NCBI GenBank assembly: GCA_003248565.1 | Contig: QFOV01000083.1 | Span: 1 to 12,711 of the forward strand | Reading direction: 5' to 3' | Length of the DNA: 12,711 nt | Source: Stenotrophomonas sp. | GTDB lineage: Bacteria; Pseudomonadota; Gammaproteobacteria; Xanthomonadales; Xanthomonadaceae | Part shown: piece after piece, positions 1-7,803 of the stretch | How positions within the stretch are numbered: position 1 is the stretch's first letter | How the letters are laid out: each line of letters starts with the position of its first letter | Translations under genes and position numbers: made by a program | The notes under the pieces: generated by a model | What the model saw: the letters and a program-made list of their open reading frames with translations, nothing else | Database searches by the model: none | What the model was told of the DNA's origin: nothing

Positions 1-1095
1 GGCAACTACATCGGCTTCGTCAGCAACTACGCCTATTGGTTCGGCAACTGGATCGGCAACGTCGCCATCGCCCTGGTGGTGACCGGCTACCTGAGCCATC
101 TCTGGCCCTGGCTACAGGATGTTTATCCGCGTCTGGGCTTCACCCTGGCGGTGATCTGGCTGCTGAGCCTGGCCAACGCACGCGGCGCCCGCTGGGTCGG
201 CGCGCTGGAGACCGGGACCTTGCTGCTGGCTTTGATCCCGATACTGGGCATCGCCATCTTTGGCTGGTGGTGGTTCGATCCGGCACTATTCAGTGCCGGC
301 TGGAACGTCAGCGGCATGGAAGACAGCGCCGCCATCTCGCGCAGCGCATCCATCGCGCTATGGGCGTTCATGGGTGTGGAGAGCGCGGCGGTATCAGCCG
401 ATGTCATCGACAACCCCAAGCGCAATATTCCGCTCGCCACCCTGCTCGGGCTGGCGCTGGCGGCTGTGATCTACATCAGCTGCTCGCTGGTGATCATGGG
501 CATGGTGCCGATGGCGCAGCTGCGCGATTCCTCCGCGCCGTTTGCCGATGTCGCGCAGTTGATGATCGGCCCCTGGGGTGTACTGGTCATCGCACTGTGC
601 GCGATCCTCAAATCGGCTGGCGCACTTGGCGGCTGGATGCTGCTGGTCGGGCAATCGGCCAAGGCGGCAGCCGAGGACGGTCTGTTCCCGAAGGTGTTCT
701 GCAAGCTCAACAAACACGGCATGCCCGGCACCGGCTTGATGATCGTTGCTGTGCTGATGAGCGCACTGCTGCTGGTGACGTCTTCACCCACCCTCGCCCG
801 CCAGTTCGACCAGCTGACCAATATCGCGGTGCTGCTGACCATCATTCCCTACCTGTTCTCCGCTGGCGCACTGGTCTGCAGCACGCTGGAGCGCGGCGAG
901 CAGGGCTGGATGCGCGCGGCCAGCCTGTTCACCGCCGCTGCGGCGGTTGCCTACTGCCTGTACGCACTGCTTGGTGCCGATGCCGAGCTGCTGGCGTACG
1001 CCACAGTGGCGATACTGTTCAGTGCCGCACTGTATCCCTTCTTCCGCCAGCAGATGCTGGAGAGCAGCAAAGAGCGCAAATCCGGCCGTGCGTAG
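1..1095 (+). CDS. Basic amino-acid/polyamine antiporter, AdiC/CadB/PotE group (5'-truncated)
   Basis: Inner-membrane transporter of the APC superfamily, expected to exchange a basic amino acid for its decarboxylated amine (arginine/agmatine, lysine/cadaverine or ornithine/putrescine). The reading frame is open from base 1, so the start lies outside the window. 364 residues are visible; the family is about 440-450 long, so roughly 75-85 residues are missing. Seen in the visible part: WIGN near residues 17-20, a tryptophan at 121 just before GVESAAV, NPKRN at 138-142, and GGW (Trp212) followed by LLVGQ and AAAEDGLFPKVF. From memory of AdiC, the two tryptophans match its substrate-gating Trp202 and Trp293. 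Where AdiC has Cys97 this protein has Asn16 (GNWIGN), as I recall for CadB, so the substrate cannot be fixed. The rest is strongly hydrophobic, as expected for a 12-helix carrier. No amino-acid decarboxylase gene is visible beside it. No clear terminator follows the TAG stop. Confidence 0.92.
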   Translation, partial: GNYIGFVSNYAYWFGNWIGNVAIALVVTGYLSHLWPWLQDVYPRLGFTLAVIWLLSLANARGARWVGALETGTLLLALIPILGIAIFGWWWFDPALFSAGWNVSGMEDSAAISRSASIALWAFMGVESAAVSADVIDNPKRNIPLATLLGLALAAVIYISCSLVIMGMVPMAQLRDSSAPFADVAQLMIGPWGVLVIALCAILKSAGALGGWMLLVGQSAKAAAEDGLFPKVFCKLNKHGMPGTGLMIVAVLMSALLLVTSSPTLARQFDQLTNIAVLLTIIPYLFSAGALVCSTLERGEQGWMRAASLFTAAAAVAYCLYALLGADAELLAYATVAILFSAALYPFFRQQMLESSKERKSGRA

Positions 1096-1684
1096 CACGT
1101 GACGTCGATACCGCGAATACGACGGCGAAGTAGCCTTCATTGCCAGGCTGGAGCACCAGAAGCTGACTATGCGCAGGAGCGACAAGCAACAGATTCGCCC
1201 CTGGCCCACAGGGTCATGGTCCGGTTGTGACTGCAATACCGCGATATCCGTTTGCCACCTAAGCAACCCGGCTGGCATGGCGTTACTGCACGCTCGGTGC
1301 TGATGCTTGGATTGCCACCAGCACCGGCACCCACGATCCGCAGCCAGTGCTGCAGATGGATCCATGCCTCCGTGAATTGCATCGACCGCTGAGCACCCGG
1401 ACGCCTCGCGCAAGGCAACCGCCCCTGCGCGCCACATATCCGCTGCCCACCACGTGATCCCTGGCGACATCCGCCCCGTTCACCTCGATTCGCGCTGACG
1501 CGGATCCCCTCCCAGGCATGCAGAGCGCACTGTACCCATCACAGTCGCAGTATCCGTTCCTTCCTGCATCCAGCCACTCGCTTTTCATTCGGCAATTTTG
1601 CGCAGCAGAGCATCGCCGGCGCAGCAAACAGCGCTGTAATCCTTATCGGGAAAAACACAAACCATGCACACCTGCATCGTTGCC

Positions 1685-1700
1685 ATTGATGAAAATCAAT
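1685..1700. promoter_or_regulatory. Inverted repeat ATTGAT-GAAA-ATCAAT
   Basis: Perfect 6-bp arms around a 4-base centre in an A/T-rich patch. It could be a protein-binding site. It only weakly resembles a Fur box, and it lies about 680 bp upstream of the receptor start, so a link to that gene is uncertain. Confidence 0.3.
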
Positions 1701-1776
1701 CAGCTATCCCGCTCAATAACAAACGCAACTTTTCGCCGAAATGTTCCGAATCGCGCATCTCGCAGCAAACTATTGA

Positions 1777-1790
1777 CGCCAACATTGGCG
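1777..1790. promoter_or_regulatory. Inverted repeat CGCCAA-CA-TTGGCG
   Basis: Perfect 6-bp arms with a 2-base centre, overlapping a TTGACG hexamer at 1773-1778 that could serve as a -35 box. No good -10 box stands 16-18 bases downstream, so a promoter is not established. The symmetry suggests a dimeric regulator's binding site. Confidence 0.3.
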
Positions 1791-2381
1791 AGTGAACATC
1801 GTCGCTCCCGCAACGCGTGACAAGCATTGATCAACGTGCGTGGAGTCATCCCGGAAATGGACCGCAAGGCAGCATCAACACCCCAACCAGCATCCATCGG
1901 CAAGGCGCTTGCTGCTGATTGCTCGTGGAGACCGCTCGACAGCACAGAACAGGTCGTCCAACGCTTGGCAGACTGCTGGCCGGGACCTCATACGCAATTT
2001 CCGGATGCAGTCAGCCACTCCATCCTGCGCACAAGGTCGGCAAGCGCGTCGCTGAAACACACAACTGCCAAGGCAAGCATCCCCCAGCTGCAATGCTTGC
2101 AGCGAACAACGCCGACAGCAAGCAGACGCGACAACAGCTACGCCAAGGTGTAGCAGCTTCCTTCCTCACAGCTAGTCGCGCGCTTGCCACGGCCATTGCG
2201 TCGTACCGGGAGACAGCGCAACAACGCCGTGCAGACCCACCTTGAATCGCCGTGCTGACCACGTCCCGGTTGGATTCATCGACTGCGGCAAACGTCGGCA
2301 AGCAGGGCATCAGCGCAAACAGACCCACGCACAAACCCACCGGACCCACCGGTTCCTTGCCTCACCATCGGAGAGAAATGC

Positions 2382-4688
2382 ATGAGGAAATCCACCACCC
2401 ACCAACACCGGAATTCCGGAAGCGGGCTGCGTTGTACCCACCTGTCATTGGCCCTGCTTTCTGCACTGGCAGCAGCACAACCTGCACTGGCCGAAGATCC
2501 CGCTGGCGCCGCAGAAACCACTACCAAGGACCTGGACACGGTGACGGTGCGTTCCACCCACCAGGCCAAGCCGCTGCAGCGCACCCCCATTTCGGTCAGC
2601 GTTGTCACCGCCGAGCAACTTGATCGCACCAACATGAGCAGCATTTCCGACCTGCAGTATCTGGCCCCCGGGGTGTCGTTCTCGGCAACTGCAGGGACCG
2701 CCAACAGCGGTGGGTTCCAGGTTCGCGGCATCGGTACACAAGCTTACAGCGTGGCCTCCGAGCAGACCGTTGGCACCGTGGTCGATGACGTCGTAATTGG
2801 CATACCCCGTGACCCCGGCGTGGCCGGCTTCAGCGACATCGAGCACATCGAGGTTCTGCGCGGCCCGCAGGGCACCTTGTTCGGCAAGAATGCCTCCGCC
2901 GGCGTTGTCAACATCAGCACGCGCAACCCGGAGATCGGCACCACTGGCGGCTCGGTCTCTTTGTCGCTGGGCGAGCGCAACGAACATGTCGCGCGCGTGA
3001 CCGGAAACCTCGCCATCTCCGGCACGTCCGCGCTACGCCTTTCCGCCTATTACAAGGATCAGGACGGCGCCACCTCCAATGCCTTCCATGACTGGAACAT
3101 CGGTGACCAGACCGGACGCGGTGTCCGCGGAAAGTGGCTGTGGAAGCCTACCGAACAACTCGACATCCTGGTGGCCGCAGAACGCCAGACCCTGTTCAAC
3201 CGCGCCTTGAACACGCTCTACAGGCTGGGCACGGACGAGGACTACAACGCAAGCCTTGTCGGTTTCCAGCACCTCGGTGGCGACAGCTTCACCAGCCAGG
3301 CCGACGCCGACGGCTTTGCCTTCCAGGGGGTAACCGGGTTCTCAACGAAGGCGGACCTGCGACTTGCCAACGGTGCTCAGTTGACGTCCATCACCGCCTA
3401 TCGCGGTTCAACCGTCAACCAGGTGCATGATATCGACCAGACACCGGCGGACTTCCTCAACAAGAACATAACCACGATCCGTGCGCATCAGATCAGCCAG
3501 GAGTTCCGTTTGGCCGGCACCGCGTACGACGAGCGACTGGACTACGTCCTGGGCGCCTACTACGCGAATGTCGACAGTACCTACGAGTACTACGCTTACG
3601 GCGGCTTCGATTACAGCCTTGTGCCGCCGAGCCAATATTTCTCACTCACCGGGCCCAGGCAGCATATCCATGCCGACACCAAGAGCCATGCACTCTACGC
3701 CAATGTGGGTTACAAGCTGAGCGATCGTTGGTCGGCCAGCGGCGGATTGCGCTACACCCACGACAAGGTGGTTGCCTCCATGACCCCTATCGAGATGCCT
3801 AGCGTGGACGGAAAGCCAGTAATCTATCTCGGCAACTTCCCTCCATCACAGGGCGAAATCAGCAAGGAGAACGTCTCAGGAAAGGTCGCCCTGCAGTTCC
3901 AGCAGAACGCCACCTTGATGTGGTACGCCAACGTCGCCACCGGCTACAAGGGCCCCACCATCGACCCGGTCTCGCCCCGCTCCAACCAGATCCAGCCGGA
4001 GAAATCCACGGCCTACGAACTCGGTGCGAAGACTCAGTTTTTTGACCGCAGCCTGACCATCAACGTCAGCCTGTACAAGGCCGACTACAAGGATTTTCAG
4101 GCACAGGTCTACCTTCCGGAGACCCTGGGCTGGGCCATGTCAAACGCAGGCGAGATGCGTACCAAGGGCGCAGAACTTGAAGTCAGCTGGCGCCCCACCG
4201 CGGACTTCTCGTTGATCGCCACCGGCGCGGTCACCGATGCCGAGTTCCGCGACTACTTCAACACGTGCCAGGACAACCAAGATGCACCATGTCGTCTCAT
4301 CAACGGCGTGCTGCAAGCCGACCTGACCGGATTCACGCCGGCGTTTGTCTCCAAGTACAGCTATTCCCTCAACGGAAACTACTATCACGCGCTCGGCAAT
4401 GGCCTAGCCGTCAATGCCACTGCCGGCTGGAGCTACAAAAGCCATTTCTACAATACCGCCGCCCAGTCCGCCACCCGAACCCCCGGCTACGGCGTAGCCA
4501 ACCTATCCATCGGCATCGGTGCCGAAGATGGCCAGTGGGAGGTATCGCTGTACGCGCGCAACCTGCTGGACAAGCATTACCGCGCCTTTACCGACTTCAG
4601 CCCCACCCTCAACAACGGTGGAATGATGCAATACCTTTCACCGGACAGCTTCCGCACGGCCGGGGTATCGCTGACCTGGAATTTCTAG
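2382..4688 (+). CDS. TonB-dependent outer-membrane receptor, substrate unknown
   Basis: Complete 768-residue receptor for energy-dependent import across the outer membrane. The start ATG at 2382 has GGAGAG (2370-2375) six bases upstream. Residues 1-37 form a signal peptide: basic start, hydrophobic stretch, then ALA before cleavage at about 37/38. The TonB box is LDTVTV at 51-56. The plug domain spans roughly 60-185, with FQVRGIG near 112-118 and the family hallmark IEVLRGPQGTLFGKN at 156-170 followed by ASAGVVNISTRNP. The remainder is the 22-strand beta-barrel, with the late GYGVANLSIG and NLLDKHYR motifs and a C-terminal Phe (TWNF) that the BAM complex recognises. There is no N-terminal signalling (STN) domain, so FecR/sigma-type control is not expected. 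No ABC transporter, siderophore, sugar-utilisation or TonB/ExbBD gene is adjacent, so the ligand (siderophore, sugar, peptide or other) cannot be inferred. Confidence 0.95.
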   Translation: MRKSTTHQHRNSGSGLRCTHLSLALLSALAAAQPALAEDPAGAAETTTKDLDTVTVRSTHQAKPLQRTPISVSVVTAEQLDRTNMSSISDLQYLAPGVSFSATAGTANSGGFQVRGIGTQAYSVASEQTVGTVVDDVVIGIPRDPGVAGFSDIEHIEVLRGPQGTLFGKNASAGVVNISTRNPEIGTTGGSVSLSLGERNEHVARVTGNLAISGTSALRLSAYYKDQDGATSNAFHDWNIGDQTGRGVRGKWLWKPTEQLDILVAAERQTLFNRALNTLYRLGTDEDYNASLVGFQHLGGDSFTSQADADGFAFQGVTGFSTKADLRLANGAQLTSITAYRGSTVNQVHDIDQTPADFLNKNITTIRAHQISQEFRLAGTAYDERLDYVLGAYYANVDSTYEYYAYGGFDYSLVPPSQYFSLTGPRQHIHADTKSHALYANVGYKLSDRWSASGGLRYTHDKVVASMTPIEMPSVDGKPVIYLGNFPPSQGEISKENVSGKVALQFQQNATLMWYANVATGYKGPTIDPVSPRSNQIQPEKSTAYELGAKTQFFDRSLTINVSLYKADYKDFQAQVYLPETLGWAMSNAGEMRTKGAELEVSWRPTADFSLIATGAVTDAEFRDYFNTCQDNQDAPCRLINGVLQADLTGFTPAFVSKYSYSLNGNYYHALGNGLAVNATAGWSYKSHFYNTAAQSATRTPGYGVANLSIGIGAEDGQWEVSLYARNLLDKHYRAFTDFSPTLNNGGMMQYLSPDSFRTAGVSLTWNF

Positions 4689-4897
4689 GCACTGACTGAC
4701 ACATCGGTGGTTCCAGTGCAGGCGCCCTCCTCTCGTTGCCGGACGCAGGATGCATCCGGTCAACGCGCCTCCACTACACCGTGCAGTTGGCCTCGATCGG
4801 CCAGATAAACGTGTACCGACCGCAGGATCGCCGTCCTGTCGGCGACGCCGCCCGACCCGCGCCACGGTCAAGCATTCAGGAAAACGGGTACATCCTC

Positions 4898-4919
4898 ACC
4901 GCCAGCACACGCTGGCGGT
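4898..4919. terminator. Hairpin, possible terminator after the receptor gene
   Basis: Perfect 9-bp stem ACCGCCAGC / GCTGGCGGT with loop ACAC. The downstream T tract is poor (CGCTTTGC), and the hairpin lies about 210 bp after the receptor stop. It may be a weak terminator or a structure in the mutS upstream region. Confidence 0.35.
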
Positions 4920-4931
4920 CGCTTTGCTGCG

Positions 4932-4946
4932 ATCCGCGTCGCGGAT
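4932..4946. promoter_or_regulatory. 15-bp palindrome upstream of the mutS promoter region
   Basis: ATCCGCG-T-CGCGGAT, perfect 7-bp arms about one base. It lies 46 bases before the mutS -10-like box, a position that fits an operator or activator site. No binding protein is implied by the sequence itself. Confidence 0.3.
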
Positions 4947-4991
4947 ATCGCCTCCCAAAGCCTCGGCCTCGTCCATCCCCGACACTGCGCC

Positions 4992-4997
4992 TACAAT
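4992..4997 (+). promoter_or_regulatory. -10-like box for mutS
   Basis: TACAAT matches the sigma-70 -10 consensus at 5 of 6 bases. No good -35 hexamer stands 17 bases upstream (TCGTCC). Transcription from here would begin near 5004 and leave a leader of about 37 bases before the GTG start. Confidence 0.4.
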
Positions 4998-5040
4998 AGC
5001 GGCCCTATGCCGCCGCCCGGCAAAACGAAGTGGACCCCGC

Positions 5041-7629
5041 GTGACCGAGAAGAAGCCCGAACACACCCCGTTGATGAAGCAGTTCTTCGCAGCCAAGTCC
5101 GAGTACCCGGACCTGCTGTTGTTCTTCCGGATGGGCGATTTCTACGAACTGTTCTATGACGACGCGCGCAAGGCCGCGCGCCTGCTCGACATCACCCTGA
5201 CCCAGCGTGGCAGCTCCGGCGGCGCCCCGATCCCGATGGCCGGCGTGCCGGTGCATGCCTTTGAAGGCTACCTGGCGCGGCTGGTGGCGGTTGGCGAATC
5301 GGTGGCGATCTGCGAGCAGATCGGCGACCCGGCGCTGGCCAAGGGCCTGGTAGAGCGCAAGGTGGTACGCGTGGTCACCCCCGGCACCGTCACCGACGAA
5401 GCCCTGCTGGACGAGCGCCGCGATACCTTGCTGATGGCGCTGTCGCGCAGCAAGGCCGGTTACGGCCTGGCCTGGGCCGACCTGGCCGGCGGCCGCTTCC
5501 TGGTCAACGAAGTCGATACCGATGACGCGCTCGAGGCCGAGCTGGCCCGGCTGGAGCCGGCCGAGTTGCTGGTGCCCGACGAGGACAACTGGCCGGAGTT
5601 CCTGCGCCATCGCAATGGTGTGCGCCGCCGCGCGCCGTGGCTGTTCGATGCCGACAGCGGCCGCCGCCACCTGTTGAACTTCTTCAAGCTGCATGATCTC
5701 AGCGGCTTCGGCATCGACGACAAGCCGCGCGCCACCGGTGCCGCCGGTGCCCTGCTCGGCTATGTCGAGGAAACCCAGAAGCAGCGCCTGCCGCACCTGA
5801 CTTCCATTTCGATGGAGAACGCCGGCGAAGCGATCGCGATGAACGCCGCCACCCGCCGTCATCTGGAACTGGATACGCGCGTTGACGGCGACACCCGCAA
5901 CACCTTGCTTGGTGTGCTCGACAGCACCGTCTCGCCGATGGGCGGACGACTGCTGCGGCGCTGGCTGCACCGCCCGCTGCGCCTGCGCAACGTGCTGCAG
6001 CAACGCCACCACGCAGTTGCCACGCTGATTGATCGCGGCAGCGACGCCGACCTGCGCGACAGCTTCCGCGCGCTTGGCGATATCGAGCGCATCCTGACCC
6101 GCATGGCGCTGCGCTCGGCGCGCCCGCGCGACTTTTCTACCCTGCGCGATGGCCTGGGCCTGTTGCCGGCCATCAATGCACAGCTGGACACGCTGGATTC
6201 ACCGCGCCTGCAACAGCTGCGCGCCGAGCTGGGCTCGCACGATGAAAGCGCGCAGCTGCTGGCCAGTGCCATCGCCGAGCAGCCGCCGCTGAAGCTGTCC
6301 GACGGCGGCGTGATCGCCGAAGGCTACGATGCCGAGCTCGACGAACTGCGCCGCCTGTCCACCCACGCCGACCAGTTCCTGATCGACCTGGAAGCGCGTG
6401 AGCGCCAGGCCAGCGGCATCGCCACCTTGAAGGTCGGCTACAACCGCGTGCATGGCTATTACATCGAGATCAGCAAGGGCCAGTCCGACAAGGCCCCGGT
6501 GCATTACACCCGCCGCCAGACCCTGACCAATGCCGAGCGCTACATCACCGAGGAGTTGAAGAACTTCGAGGACAAGGTGCTGTCGGCACGCGAGCGTTCG
6601 CTCAGCCGCGAGAAACTGTTGTACGAAGGCCTGCTCGACATCGTCGGCCAGCATCTGGAACCGCTGAAGCGCTGCGCGGGCGCCTTGAGCGAACTGGACG
6701 TACTTGCTGCATTCGCCGAACGCGCACAGGCGCTGGACTGGGCGCAGCCGGAACTGCAGGAAGACGCCTGCCTGCGCATCGAACGTGGCCGCCATCCGGT
6801 GGTGGAAGCCGTCCGTGATACGCCGTTCGAGCCCAACGACCTGGACCTGCACCCGGACCGCCGCATGCTGGTCATCACCGGCCCGAACATGGGCGGTAAG
6901 TCGACCTATATGCGGCAGAACGCATTGATCGTGCTGCTGGCACATATCGGCAGCTTCGTGCCGGCCAGCCGCGCGGTGATCGGCCCGATCGACCGCATCC
7001 TGACCCGCATCGGTGCCGGTGACGACCTGGCCAAGGGCCAGTCCACCTTCATGGTGGAAATGGCCGAGACCAGCTACATCCTGCACCACGCCACCGAGCA
7101 CTCGCTGGTGTTGATGGATGAGATCGGCCGTGGCACCTCGACTTACGACGGCCTTGCCCTGGCCGATGCGGTTGCACGCCACCTGGCCTACCAGAACCGT
7201 TGCTACACGCTGTTTGCCACCCACTACTTCGAGCTGACCGCCTTGGCCGATGAGAGCCACGAAGGCGGCGCAAGCGGCATCGCCAACGTGCACCTGGATG
7301 CGGTCGAACACGGCGACACGCTGGTGTTCATGCATGCAGTGAAGGACGGCCCGGCCAACCGCAGCTTTGGTCTGCAGGTCGCGGCCTTGGCTGGCCTGCC
7401 CAAGTCCACGGTCGCGCAGGCACGCCGTCGTCTGGCGGAGCTGGAACAACGTGGTGGCGAGACCCAGAGCGCGGCAATGGCGCCGCAGGCATTGGATGCG
7501 CCGCAGCAGTTTGGTTTGTTTGCCGCGCCGAGCTCAGCCGCCCTGGATGCGCTGCAGGCGATAGATCCCGACGAGCTGACCCCGAAGCAGGCGTTGGAAG
7601 CGCTGTACCGGGTGAAGTCGTTGATCTGA
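5041..7629 (+). CDS. mutS: DNA mismatch repair ATPase MutS
   Basis: Recognises base mismatches and small loops and, with ATP and MutL, starts mismatch repair. It is 862 residues from GTG at 5041. I chose that start because the MutS homology (EHTPLMKQFF) begins at residue 7 and numbering then coincides with E. coli MutS at several key sites. Seen: mismatch-contacting Phe34-Tyr-Glu36 in GDFYELF; connector and lever domains in the middle; clamp region with the conserved GYNRVHGYYIE and ERYITEELK; Walker A GPNMGGKST at 614-622; Walker B LVLMDE with Asp693-Glu694; signature IGRGTSTYDG; and His728 in ATHYFELT. Near the C-terminus QFGLF (823-827) fits the beta-clamp binding pentapeptide, and residues 828-862 match the tetramer-forming tail. 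Nothing is truncated. The start has only a weak Shine-Dalgarno (AGTGGA). The gene appears monocistronic, between a -10-like box and a REP dimer. Confidence 0.98.
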   Translation: MTEKKPEHTPLMKQFFAAKSEYPDLLLFFRMGDFYELFYDDARKAARLLDITLTQRGSSGGAPIPMAGVPVHAFEGYLARLVAVGESVAICEQIGDPALAKGLVERKVVRVVTPGTVTDEALLDERRDTLLMALSRSKAGYGLAWADLAGGRFLVNEVDTDDALEAELARLEPAELLVPDEDNWPEFLRHRNGVRRRAPWLFDADSGRRHLLNFFKLHDLSGFGIDDKPRATGAAGALLGYVEETQKQRLPHLTSISMENAGEAIAMNAATRRHLELDTRVDGDTRNTLLGVLDSTVSPMGGRLLRRWLHRPLRLRNVLQQRHHAVATLIDRGSDADLRDSFRALGDIERILTRMALRSARPRDFSTLRDGLGLLPAINAQLDTLDSPRLQQLRAELGSHDESAQLLASAIAEQPPLKLSDGGVIAEGYDAELDELRRLSTHADQFLIDLEARERQASGIATLKVGYNRVHGYYIEISKGQSDKAPVHYTRRQTLTNAERYITEELKNFEDKVLSARERSLSREKLLYEGLLDIVGQHLEPLKRCAGALSELDVLAAFAERAQALDWAQPELQEDACLRIERGRHPVVEAVRDTPFEPNDLDLHPDRRMLVITGPNMGGKSTYMRQNALIVLLAHIGSFVPASRAVIGPIDRILTRIGAGDDLAKGQSTFMVEMAETSYILHHATEHSLVLMDEIGRGTSTYDGLALADAVARHLAYQNRCYTLFATHYFELTALADESHEGGASGIANVHLDAVEHGDTLVFMHAVKDGPANRSFGLQVAALAGLPKSTVAQARRRLAELEQRGGETQSAAMAPQALDAPQQFGLFAAPSSAALDALQAIDPDELTPKQALEALYRVKSLI

Positions 7630-7641
7630 GCGCAGCGCCCG

Positions 7642-7711
7642 GTAGTGCCGAGCCATGCTCGGCAAGGGGCTTTCCCGGTACCGCCCACTACCGAGCATGG
7701 CTCGGCACTAC
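7642..7711. repeat. SMAG-type REP dimer (two palindromes, inverted)
   Basis: The first element is GTAG (7642-7645) followed by TGCCGAGC-CAT-GCTCGGCA (7646-7664), an 8-bp stem. The second is its inverted copy ending in CTAC (7708-7711), with one A replacing G at the start of its stem (ACCGAGC). The outer 21 bases of the two copies are perfect inverted repeats, so the pair can fold as one long hairpin with a 28-base loop containing CGGTACCG. The GTAG/CTAC terminus and stem match the REP family known as SMAG in Stenotrophomonas. REPs of this class are thought to be moved by RAYT (REP-associated tyrosine) transposases; none is encoded here. The dimer begins 12 bases after the mutS stop and could shield the mRNA 3' end. 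Confidence 0.88.
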
Positions 7712-7721
7712 AGCTTCTGCT

Positions 7722-7752
7722 CCCTCCCTTTGGCCGAAGGCCAAGGGGAGGG
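7722..7752. terminator. GC-rich 14-bp stem between convergent mutS and gst
   Basis: Bases 7722-7735 pair with 7739-7752 around loop GAA; 13 are Watson-Crick pairs and one is G-T. In the convergent gap it could stop transcription from both sides, but neither side has a proper T run, so intrinsic termination is not certain. The stem continues directly into the G-rich motif below. Confidence 0.45.
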
Positions 7753-7763
7753 TTGGGGAGGGG
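7745..7763 (+). other. Putative G-quadruplex motif
   Basis: Four G tracts (GGGG, GGG, GGGG, GGGG) are separated by loops A, TT and A, satisfying the G3+N1-7 rule with very short loops. The first two tracts are also the 3' arm of the preceding stem, so stem and quadruplex would exclude each other. The G-rich strand is the mutS sense strand, so the motif would appear in mutS read-through RNA. Folding is predicted from the pattern only. Confidence 0.55.
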
Positions 7764-7803
7764 TTGGCTTTCAGGGCCCTTCCATTGCCCCCAGCCTCGC
7801 GGC

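Larger units (their letters stand above)
1096..2369. other. Long stretch without a recognisable gene
   Basis: About 1.27 kb between the antiporter stop and the receptor's ribosome binding site. Short open frames occur on both strands (for example 1518-1820 plus, 1283-1627 minus, 1827-2153 plus), but their translations are rich in Arg, Cys, Ser and Ala with no family motif. None has a convincing Shine-Dalgarno sequence, and I regard them as chance. The part around 1560-1800 is visibly richer in A/T than the rest of the window. It holds two inverted repeats (1685-1700 and 1777-1790, listed separately). A weaker stem lies at 1487-1506: 8 bp with one G-T pair and loop CTGA. A 9-bp tandem duplication (ACCCACCGG twice, 2335-2352) sits just before the receptor start. 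It could be a long regulatory leader, a decayed gene or an unrecognised small RNA locus; the sequence does not decide. Confidence 0.6.
4689..5040. other. Intergenic gap between the receptor gene and mutS
   Basis: 352 bp. The mutS frame stays open upstream to an ATG at 4750, but the extra 97 codons look unrelated to MutS and I do not annotate them as coding. The gap holds a 9-bp-stem hairpin (4898-4919), a 7-1-7 palindrome (4932-4946) and a -10-like box (4992-4997), each listed separately. GCACTG and CAGTGC also form weak distant arms at 4689-4694 and 4714-4719, just after the receptor stop. Confidence 0.6.

Noticed and set aside
36..1133. 365-codon plus-strand frame overlapping the antiporter
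   Set aside because: It is an alternative frame of the antiporter gene, rich in Arg and Gly; the true frame shows clear transporter motifs.
1685..1703. Fur box controlling the TonB-dependent receptor
   Set aside because: It matches only about half of the Fur consensus positions and lies about 680 bp from the receptor start. Kept only as an unassigned inverted repeat.
1518..1820. 100-codon plus-strand frame in the gap before the receptor gene
   Set aside because: It has no ribosome binding site and no motif, and its Ser/Arg/His-rich composition is unlike the coding genes here. It is most likely chance.
4750..5040. 97-codon N-terminal extension of MutS from an in-frame ATG at 4750
   Set aside because: The extension does not resemble MutS, contains two palindromes and a -10-like box, and the GTG at 5041 gives residue numbering that matches E. 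coli MutS motifs exactly.
5005..6012. Long minus-strand open frame of 335 codons within mutS (and a 416-codon one at 6199-7449)
   Set aside because: These are antisense shadows of a strongly conserved gene in high-GC DNA, with no family motifs and unlikely composition.
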